From Bacteroidota bacterium (GTDB lineage: Bacteria > Bacteroidota > Ignavibacteria > Kapaibacteriales > NICIL-2): a stretch of DNA of 53,027 nucleotides. Positions 45,430 through 51,914 of this stretch are shown here, one piece after another. The DNA lies in NCBI GenBank assembly GCA_019695345.1, contig JAIBAE010000023.1, positions 1 through 53,027 of the forward strand. The letters run 5' to 3'. Under the pieces are notes generated by a model. It had not been told where the DNA came from. It ran no database searches and saw nothing but the letters and a program-made list of their open reading frames with translations. Position 1 is the first letter of the stretch. Every line of letters starts with the position of its first letter. Both the position numbers and the translations under genes were made by a program.

Positions 45430-45451
45430 CACTTACTATTATGTGCGGGTT

Positions 45452-47365
45452 CTACACATTACTCAAATCTTTGAACATTGCGAGAACTTCTTCTACACTA
45501 AGAACGCCTTTATCGCCTACGCCGTGCTCGCGCAGTGCAACTTGATTGTTCTCTGCTTCCCGTTTGCCTATTACTAATGCAAATGGAATTTTCTTTTGCT
45601 CGCTCTCGGCAATTTTGCGTTGCACTTTTTCCGAACGATTATCAAAGTTTACGCGGTAATCCATATCCTTTAGCTTTGCTACAATGCTTTCGGCGTATTC
45701 GTTTTGTGCATCAGTTATTGGCAATACGCTTACTTGCGTTGGTGCAAGCCAGAATGGGAAATTGCCTGCGTAGTGTTCAATCAAAATTGACATAAAGCGC
45801 TCCATAGAACCAAATGGCGCACGGTGTATAATTACCGGACGGTGCTTTTGGTTATCTGCGCCCATGTACTCTAATTGGAAGCGTTCTGGCATTACGTAAT
45901 CTACTTGCACTGTTCCAAGCTGCCACTTTCTGCCAATTGCGTCGCGCACAATAAAGTCAATCTTTGGTCCGTAGAATGCCGCTTCGCCTTCGCCAATAAA
46001 ATATTCTAACTGCATTTCGTCGGCTACTTCTTTAATCTCTGCTTGTGCGCGTTCCCACAATGCTAAGTCGCCACCATATTTTTCTGCGTTGTCGTCGCGG
46101 AAAGAAAGACGTGTACTTACGTCCATTCCAAATGTGGTGAATACTTTTTGTGTTAGTTCAATTACGTTTTTGATTTCGTCTTTGAGTTGGTCATGCGTGC
46201 AATAGATGTGCGCATCGTCTTGTGTAAAGCCACGCACGCGGGAGAGTCCGCTTAACTCACCCGATTGCTCGTAACGGTACACCGTTCCAAACTCAGCAAG
46301 ACGCACCGGCAAATCTCTGTACGAGCGTGGCTCGCTTGAATAGATTTGATGGTGATGCGGACAGTTCATTGGCTTTAGTAAATACTGCTCTTCTTCTATC
46401 TGCATTGGTGGGTACTGCGAATCTGCATAGTAGGGATAGTGACCCGATGTTTTATACAATTCCAGATTTCCCAAGTGCGGAGTAATTACTTCTTGGTAGC
46501 CGCGTTTCTTTTGTTCGTTACGTAAGAATGCTTCTAAGGTGCGGCGCATACTTGTTCCGTTTGGTAACCACACAGGTAAACCGCCACCAACCATTGGAGA
46601 AATCATAAAGATTTTAAGCTCTCTGCCAAGTTTCTTGTGGTCGCGTTTTGCAGCTTCTTCTAGTTGCTTTAAGTATTCATCAAGCAAATCCTTTTTAGGG
46701 AAGCTAGTACCGTAAATACGTGTAAGTTGTTGGCGCGATGAATCACCACGCCAGTATGCACCCGCTACCGAAAGCAACTTTGGATACTTTAACATACCCG
46801 TAGAAGGTACGTGCGTTCCACGACACAAATCTGTAAAGTTGCCTTGAGTATAAAAAGTAATCTCGCTATCCTTTAATCCTTCAAGCAACTCAAGTTTATA
46901 CTCGTCGCCTTTTTCGGTAAAGTAAGCAACTGCTTCTTCCCATGTTTTTTCGGCGCGTTGGTAGCTGTTATCTGCTTTTACAAGTTCCTTCATTTTGTTT
47001 TCGATTACAGGCAAATCCTCAACCGAAAGTTTTGTGTCGCCGGGTAAATCTACATCGTAGTAGAAACCATTTTCAATGGGTGGGCCAATCCCAAATTTTA
47101 CACCGGGATACAATGCCTCTAAAGCCTCAGCCATTAAGTGCGCAGTAGAGTGGCGGAAAATCTCTTTTCCTTCATCATCATTCCATGTTAGAATGCGCAC
47201 CGAGGCATCCTGCTCTATAGAACGAGATAAATCATAGTTCACGCCGTTAACAATAATTCCCAAGGCGTTACGCGCAAGCCCCTCGGAAATAGATTTCGCA
47301 ATGTCCATACCCGTTGCACCGCTTGCAAACTCACGCACCGAGCCGTCTGGTAATGTGATATTCAT
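45452..47365 (-). CDS. thrS: Threonyl-tRNA synthetase
   Basis: 637 residues from the ATG at 47365 (a TTG at 47377 would add four). Charges tRNA-Thr in the cytoplasm. Domains in order: TGS ('MNITLPDGSVREFASGATG'), the editing domain with the zinc-like HxxxH motif 'HSTAHLMAEAL' and 'CRGTHVPS', the class II catalytic core with the zinc ligands 'MNCPHHHQIY' and 'VIHRAPFGSMERF', motif 2 'RVRGFTQDDAHIY', and an anticodon-binding domain ('WLAPTQVSVLPI', 'FALVIGKREAENNQVALREH'). Length and all domains are normal. A hairpin followed by a T run lies in the leader (47412-47437) and could attenuate the transcript. Confidence 0.97.
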   Translation of the reverse strand: MNITLPDGSVREFASGATGMDIAKSISEGLARNALGIIVNGVNYDLSRSIEQDASVRILTWNDDEGKEIFRHSTAHLMAEALEALYPGVKFGIGPPIENGFYYDVDLPGDTKLSVEDLPVIENKMKELVKADNSYQRAEKTWEEAVAYFTEKGDEYKLELLEGLKDSEITFYTQGNFTDLCRGTHVPSTGMLKYPKLLSVAGAYWRGDSSRQQLTRIYGTSFPKKDLLDEYLKQLEEAAKRDHKKLGRELKIFMISPMVGGGLPVWLPNGTSMRRTLEAFLRNEQKKRGYQEVITPHLGNLELYKTSGHYPYYADSQYPPMQIEEEQYLLKPMNCPHHHQIYSSEPRSYRDLPVRLAEFGTVYRYEQSGELSGLSRVRGFTQDDAHIYCTHDQLKDEIKNVIELTQKVFTTFGMDVSTRLSFRDDNAEKYGGDLALWERAQAEIKEVADEMQLEYFIGEGEAAFYGPKIDFIVRDAIGRKWQLGTVQVDYVMPERFQLEYMGADNQKHRPVIIHRAPFGSMERFMSILIEHYAGNFPFWLAPTQVSVLPITDAQNEYAESIVAKLKDMDYRVNFDNRSEKVQRKIAESEQKKIPFALVIGKREAENNQVALREHGVGDKGVLSVEEVLAMFKDLSNV

Positions 47366-47740
47366 AATAACATCCAATTTGTAAAGTTTCTTAATTACTT
47401 AGTGACATAATAAAAAGACTGTTTAACAAGTAAACAGCAAGCAAAATACAATAATATTCTATGGTATAATAACAATGTACTCCCTACCGGGAGGTTCGTG
47501 TGGTAGTTGTGGTAAAAACAATACAACAACGGAAAGGCGATATGTTTTTGATTTGATTCAATGTAGATTTTATCCTTGAAACAAATATACCAAATTTTGG
47601 AAACAGCGAAGAATTCATATTGTAATCTTACATGTAAAAAGGCATTTGTTGTAAATAGTAGTTTATATTTTTCCTTGCTTTACGAAAAAAACAACAGTAT
47701 TTTATACTAGGAATTGAGTACATATATCTGATACACAACA
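47366..47740. other. 375-base divergent region between thrS and TPR gene
   Basis: AT-rich promoter region. It contains the thrS leader hairpin (47412-47437). No gene, no family-1 or family-2 copy, and no T-box-like sequence recognised by eye. Confidence 0.6.
47412..47437 (-). promoter_or_regulatory. Terminator-like hairpin in thrS leader (possible attenuator)
   Basis: Minus strand: CTGTTTA-CTTGT-TAAACAG then TCTTTTTA, ending about 47 bases before the thrS ATG. The weak 7-bp AT-rich stem makes the terminator reading uncertain. Confidence 0.4.
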
Positions 47741-48676
47741 ATGACCGAAGACCACTTAAGCGAACTCCTTGATTTAGCTATGAAATCGTGGGAGGTTGGA
47801 AATTTTGATAAATGCGATGAGTTTGTAAACCGTGTTTTGTATTTTCTCAAAGAAAATGTAGGGGATGAAAACTCTCTTCCAATTCAGTACGCCCCTATAT
47901 TATCACGCGCCTACAGATTACTTGGTATAACCCAAAAAGAACGCGGCAATAACATGCTGTGCCTACAATATTTTGAGAAGAGCTTGAGTATTGCCGAGCA
48001 GTACCACGATAACAGGAACATTGCTAAAGCATTAGTTAGCTTAGGAACTATCTACGAGAGAACAGACAAAATGCCCGAAGCAAAGGAAGCGTATTTGCGA
48101 TCATTACGTATTTGCGAAAATATTAATGAAGTAAGAACAAAAAGCCGTGCTATTAGTAACCTTGGCATTCTTTACTATAATGAAAAAGACTTTGTAACTG
48201 CATTGCAGTTTTTTCAACAATCGTTAGCAATTAAAGAAGAACAAAACGACAAACTTGGAGTGAGTAATGTATTGAATAACATAGCACTCATTTATAAAGA
48301 TACATCCGACTTTGCCGTGGCTTTAGATTACTTTAGTAAGGCTATAGAGATAAAGAACGAAATACAAGATAAACAAGGAACAAGCAACATCTATATTAAC
48401 ATGGGCGACACTTATATACTTCTGAATGAACCAATTAAGGCACGCATCTTTTTTCAAAAAGCAATAAAAATTAAGGAAGAACTACATAGCGAATTGGGTC
48501 TTGCAATGGCATTTTTAGGTATGGGTAATAGTTACGTCGCTACAAAAGATTATCAGTTAGCACAAGAGTTTTTTAAACAGGCAATACAAAGTGCACACGA
48601 TAGTAACTCAACCCGATTTGAGCGATTGGCATATAAAGCACTTACCGAGCTCTACGAAAAACAATTACAGCAGTAA
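47741..48676 (+). CDS. Tetratricopeptide-repeat protein, cytoplasmic
   Basis: 311 residues, almost all TPR helices: about six units such as 'ALVSLGTIYERTDKMPEAKE', 'SNLGILYYNEKDFVTALQFF', 'NNIALIYKDTSDFAVALDYF' and 'INMGDTYILLNEPIKARIFF'. No signal peptide, no membrane segment and no HTH, unlike the TPR-LuxR regulators in the window, although TPR sequence is of the same general Rapsyn/LGN-like type. Probably a protein-protein interaction scaffold; partner unknown. No strong Shine-Dalgarno. A family-1 element with an internal strong terminator follows the stop by 6 bases. Confidence 0.85.
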   Translation: MTEDHLSELLDLAMKSWEVGNFDKCDEFVNRVLYFLKENVGDENSLPIQYAPILSRAYRLLGITQKERGNNMLCLQYFEKSLSIAEQYHDNRNIAKALVSLGTIYERTDKMPEAKEAYLRSLRICENINEVRTKSRAISNLGILYYNEKDFVTALQFFQQSLAIKEEQNDKLGVSNVLNNIALIYKDTSDFAVALDYFSKAIEIKNEIQDKQGTSNIYINMGDTYILLNEPIKARIFFQKAIKIKEELHSELGLAMAFLGMGNSYVATKDYQLAQEFFKQAIQSAHDSNSTRFERLAYKALTELYEKQLQQ

Positions 48677-48682
48677 ATCTCT

Positions 48683-48854
48683 GCTAACGCCGGACGGCAC
48701 CGTGCGTTGTACTTTACAATAGTAACATTGTGCCGCTCAGTTCCTCAGCATCAATACACCATCTATCGCGATAAAAATACTCCGCTTGCAGAAGGTTCTG
48801 TTCTGCAAGCGGAGGTTGTGTTTTTCGTAACGTGCGGTGCAGTCCTGCGATAGC
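48683..48854. repeat. Complete family-1 element, 172 bp, bridging two convergent stops
   Basis: GCTAACGCCGGACGGCACC (48683-48701) starts 6 bases after the TPR stop. GGTGCAGTCCTGCGATAGC (48836-48854) ends 11 bases before the tnaA stop. Contains the terminator at 48780. Confidence 0.85.
48780..48825 (+). terminator. Strong Rho-independent terminator
   Basis: Perfect 14-bp stem CTCCGCTTGCAGAA / TTCTGCAAGCGGAG with a 7-base loop, then TTGTGTTTTT. Serves the TPR gene; A-rich sequence on the left may serve tnaA. Confidence 0.88.
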
Positions 48855-48865
48855 GGAATACACAA

Positions 48866-50236
48866 TTACACATACGATAAATGAGCTGTGAAGTGACGCA
48901 GGTATTCCGATTCGTAGAGAAGTTTCATACCACGAAGCTGCTCGCGGCTGTTATATACTTCGATAATTGCTTCGATGCAGTAATCAATATGGCTTTGCGT
49001 ATATACCCTACGCGGGATTGCCAAACGTACAAGCTCCATTGGCGGGGCAACATGTTTACCATGTTCATCGTATTTTCCAAACATCAGCGAACCTATTTCT
49101 ACACTTCGTATTCCTGCATGGCGGTATAACTCGCATACTATAGACTGCCCGGGAAACTGCTCGGTTGGGATGTGCGATGCAAAACGGGACGCATCAAGAT
49201 ACACGGCATGTCCGCCCGTTGGCATTAAAATAGGAACACCTGCATTAGTTAGTTTTTCGCCAAAGTATTGTGTAGAACGAATGCGATAATGTAGATAATT
49301 TTCATCAAGTACTTCTTTAAGTCCTTGCGCAATTGCTTCAAGGTCCCGGCGTGCTAAGCCACCATAGGTAGTAAAGCCCTCAGTTATAATCAACAGGTTT
49401 CGGGCTTTGCCTGCCCAATCGTCGTTGTTCATGGCAATCCATCCGCCGGTATTTACCATACCGTCCTTCTTTGCACTCATGGTGCAGCCATCGGCATAGC
49501 CAAACATCTCGCGGACAATTTCATCTATTGGTGTGTAGGCAAATTCAGGTTCGCGTTGTTTAATAAAGTAAGCGTTTTCTGCAAAGCGGCACGCATCAAT
49601 AAACAGAGGAATTCCATACGCATTACAAACATTACGTACGGCACGGATATTTGCCATTGATACCGGTTGTCCGCCACCGCTGTTGTTGGTAACGGTTAAC
49701 ATTATCAGCGGGATATTTTCCTTACCAACTTTTTCAATAAACGCAACTAAAGCATCAACATCCATATTGCCTTTAAAGTCTGCAATTTGTTCGGGATGTT
49801 TACCAACCTCGCATAAAATATCCACTGCTTCTGCGCCACTATATTCTACATTGGCGCGAGTTGTATCGAAGTGCGTATTATTAGGAACATACTTCCCTTT
49901 GCCACCTACAATACTAAACAGAATTTTTTCGGCTGCACGACCCTGATGAGTTGGAATGATATGCTTCATCCCGGTTATATCGCGTACGGCGTTTTCGAAC
50001 AGGAAATAACTTTTGCTACCGGCGTACGCTTCATCACCATCCATAACACCTGCCCATTGTTTACTGCTCATGGCAGTTGTGCCGGAGTCGGTAAGGAAGT
50101 CAATCAGTACATCTTTAGAATGTAAAAAGAACGGATTGTAAAATGCTTCCTGAAGCAATGATTCGCGCTGTGCGGCTGTGGTAAAGTTTATTGGCTCTAC
50201 CGACTTTATCTTAAACGGTTCAATGATTGTTTTCAT
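48866..50236 (-). CDS. tnaA: Tryptophanase (tryptophan indole-lyase)
   Basis: 456 residues from the ATG at 50236; frame upstream of it lacks family similarity. A PLP enzyme splitting L-tryptophan into indole, pyruvate and ammonia. Family motifs: 'PFKIKSVEPI', 'LTDSGTTAMS', 'GDEAYAGSKSYF', 'PTHQGRAAEKI', 'NSGGGQPVSMANIRAVRN', the PLP lysine in 'TMSAKKDGMVN', 'GLARRDLEAIAQGL'. It is tryptophanase rather than tyrosine phenol-lyase: 'FDTT' replaces the lyase 'FTTT', 'IRSVEIGS' carries Val/Ile where the lyase has Met/Arg, and 'RHFTAHL' keeps the tryptophanase His where the lyase has Phe. No tryptophan permease or tnaC-like leader was seen next to it. A TATCTTTG promoter-like box lies 37 bases upstream. 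Confidence 0.94.
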   Translation of the reverse strand: MKTIIEPFKIKSVEPINFTTAAQRESLLQEAFYNPFFLHSKDVLIDFLTDSGTTAMSSKQWAGVMDGDEAYAGSKSYFLFENAVRDITGMKHIIPTHQGRAAEKILFSIVGGKGKYVPNNTHFDTTRANVEYSGAEAVDILCEVGKHPEQIADFKGNMDVDALVAFIEKVGKENIPLIMLTVTNNSGGGQPVSMANIRAVRNVCNAYGIPLFIDACRFAENAYFIKQREPEFAYTPIDEIVREMFGYADGCTMSAKKDGMVNTGGWIAMNNDDWAGKARNLLIITEGFTTYGGLARRDLEAIAQGLKEVLDENYLHYRIRSTQYFGEKLTNAGVPILMPTGGHAVYLDASRFASHIPTEQFPGQSIVCELYRHAGIRSVEIGSLMFGKYDEHGKHVAPPMELVRLAIPRRVYTQSHIDYCIEAIIEVYNSREQLRGMKLLYESEYLRHFTAHLSYV

Positions 50237-50272
50237 AGGTGTATTCTCTATAGTTTTAATTACGCAATAGTA

Positions 50273-50280
50273 CAAAGATA
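50273..50280 (-). promoter_or_regulatory. Candidate -7 box of tnaA promoter
   Basis: TATCTTTG on the minus strand fits TAnnTTTG of Bacteroidota promoters. No TTTG was found at the usual spacing upstream, so the call is weak. Confidence 0.3.
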
Positions 50281-50383
50281 CGCATAAAAGATATTTTAGT
50301 CTTATTTGTATAATCTTACCATTTCTTGTTTCTACCAAAAGCATGCGTATCTTGCCTATTATTACAAACGGAGAGCACAAACA

Positions 50384-51022
50384 ATGAAGTTACTGATAGC
50401 AGTTATTCTTATAACAATCACCTATACCGGTGTAGCCCAAACAGGTACAACACTTAATACAACAGCTAAAAACACTCGCACAACCGATGAAACAGTTATC
50501 CGTAAAAATATACTCAGTCAAGCTACTACTATGCTCAAGGCCTTAAAGAGTAAGGATTACACAACATTCCTTACGTTTCAACACCCCGATGTAATTAAAG
50601 CTGTTGGCGGAGACACCAGTTTTTTACGCTTTATAAAAGAACAAATGGCAAAACTGAACAATACTCAAATTGTTATCATGGAACCTGCAACCATACGTCA
50701 GGTTTTGCGCATAGGTACAACATGGCAATGTGTTATCGACCAAATTACCGAGATGCGCATGGACTCCTCAACCATTATATCATCGGTTGTGCCACTCATC
50801 GGTTTTTCCGACGATGGAACTACATGGAAGTTTATAGATGCAAGTAATGGTGCCGAAAAAGTTAAATCGGTAATACCAAGTCTTAGCAATCTTTTGTACA
50901 TACCATATAAAAAGAATCAGTTTGGGGTTGATGTACAATCGTTATACAAAGACTACACCCCCGAGTATCCGGAAACAACGCCTGCTCCTTCAACGCCAAC
51001 GCAAAGTAAAAAGAAAAAGTAA
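50384..51022 (+). CDS. Exported protein of unknown function, Lys-rich C-terminus
   Basis: 212 residues from the ATG at 50384, preceded by GGAG about ten bases upstream; N-terminus MKLLIAVILITITYTGVAQ is a signal peptide. The mature part (residues ~45-185) could be an NTF2-like or similar alpha/beta fold ('MLKALKSKDYTTFLTFQHPD', 'TTWQCVIDQITEM', 'GTTWKFIDASNG'). It ends in a Pro/Thr linker and KKKK. No T9SS tail. Divergent from tnaA. I do not recognise a family with confidence. A family-1 end begins 17 bases after the stop. Confidence 0.78.
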   Translation: MKLLIAVILITITYTGVAQTGTTLNTTAKNTRTTDETVIRKNILSQATTMLKALKSKDYTTFLTFQHPDVIKAVGGDTSFLRFIKEQMAKLNNTQIVIMEPATIRQVLRIGTTWQCVIDQITEMRMDSSTIISSVVPLIGFSDDGTTWKFIDASNGAEKVKSVIPSLSNLLYIPYKKNQFGVDVQSLYKDYTPEYPETTPAPSTPTQSKKKK

Positions 51023-51039
51023 AGGTACTATACACATTT

Positions 51040-51058
51040 GCTATCGCCGGACGGCACC
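51040..51058 (+). repeat. Family-1 repeat end
   Basis: GCTATCGCCGGACGGCACC, 17 bases after the stop at 51022. No right end before the Rieske gene. Confidence 0.75.
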
Positions 51059-51205
51059 AAGCCGCTTGCTATACACACTGTTGCATTGCCGTTAAATACG
51101 ACATCTTCGTATTATTTTTTGTTCATTGTTGTAACAATACACAAAAGGCGTCATACATTGCCAGTGAATGTACTTCAACTTTATCTTTTACAAGGGAGTT
51201 TAATA

Positions 51206-51667
51206 ATGGAAAGCACACAAGGTCACCACGACAATCAACCCCTATTTATGAACCGCAAAGAATTCTTAAAAACTGTAATGTATGGCACAGCAGCACTTGG
51301 TATTACTGCATGTATAGGCAGTTGCCTTAGCGGATGCTCGGATGATGTTACAGCACCATCAAATGTTGATTTTACGTTAGACCTAACTCTTGCCGCAAAT
51401 GCTGCATTGTTAACCACTGGCGGTTATCTTGTTAGCAATGGTGTTATTGTTGCCCGCACAGGAACAAATCAATTTACAGCTGTGTCGGCAAAGTGTACAC
51501 ACGAGGGAACTCAAGTTGCATGGCAGCAAAGTAACAACAGATTTTATTGCTCAAATCATGGTGCTACGTTTACATCGGCTGGAGTTGTTACGGGTGGACC
51601 GGCTTCTAAAAATCTTACTCAGTATAACACAACACTAACCGGAAACTCGCTACGAGTTTTTTCATAA
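51206..51667 (+). CDS. Stand-alone Rieske [2Fe-2S] protein, probably exported or lipid-anchored
   Basis: 153 residues from the ATG at 51206, with GGGAG eight bases upstream. The N-terminal hydrophobic stretch 'MYGTAALGITACIGSC' precedes 'LSGCSDD', a lipobox-like Cys followed by Asp. The C-terminal ~90 residues form a Rieske domain with the two cluster motifs CTH ('SAKCTHEGTQV') and CSNH ('FYCSNHGATF'), giving the two Cys and two His ligands. It resembles the small Rieske proteins of bc1-type or periplasmic electron-transfer partners, but no cytochrome or oxidase subunit is adjacent, so its partner is unknown. The twin-arginine motif is absent. Followed by a strong terminator. Confidence 0.86.
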   Translation: MESTQGHHDNQPLFMNRKEFLKTVMYGTAALGITACIGSCLSGCSDDVTAPSNVDFTLDLTLAANAALLTTGGYLVSNGVIVARTGTNQFTAVSAKCTHEGTQVAWQQSNNRFYCSNHGATFTSAGVVTGGPASKNLTQYNTTLTGNSLRVFS

Positions 51668-51700
51668 GGGTTACAATACAATTAAACACACTCGCACAGC

Positions 51701-51741
51701 AAACGGATGTATCAAGCAAACTGATACGTCCGTTTGTTTTT
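51701..51741 (+). terminator. Rho-independent terminator of the Rieske gene
   Basis: 14-bp stem AAACGGATGTATCA / TGATACGTCCGTTT (one wobble), 7-base loop, then GTTTTTT. It starts 33 bases after the stop. Confidence 0.88.
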
Positions 51742-51743
51742 TA

Positions 51744-51816
51744 TGCGCCGCTGTACCGCCTGGCTCGCACCGGGTTGGCGCGCTGAAGGAACGTTTCGGC
51801 AGTGGCGGGAAACACC
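51744..51816 (+). repeat. Family-2 interspersed repeat
   Basis: GCGCCGCTGTACCGCC, GGCTCGCACCGGGTTGGCGC, then CGTTTCGGCAGTGGCGGGAA and ACACC. Full forward-oriented copy between a terminator and the next gene. Confidence 0.75.
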
Positions 51817-51914
51817 TTATTAGGGTTTTGTAGTGGTGAAGGCAACTACCACATAAGCAATATTGCCGGTAGAAATAATGGAACAACAGTTTTTTGTTAT
51901 CTACCGGAGTATAT

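Noticed and set aside
48866-50236. Tyrosine phenol-lyase as the identity of the PLP enzyme
   Set aside because: Length fits, but the residues that separate the two enzymes (FDTT, SVEIGS, RHFTA) are of tryptophanase type.
5849-51816. CRISPR array from the recurring family-1/family-2 motifs
   Set aside because: The copies are dispersed across the window singly or in inverted pairs, not as regularly spaced direct repeats with unique spacers, and no cas gene is present.
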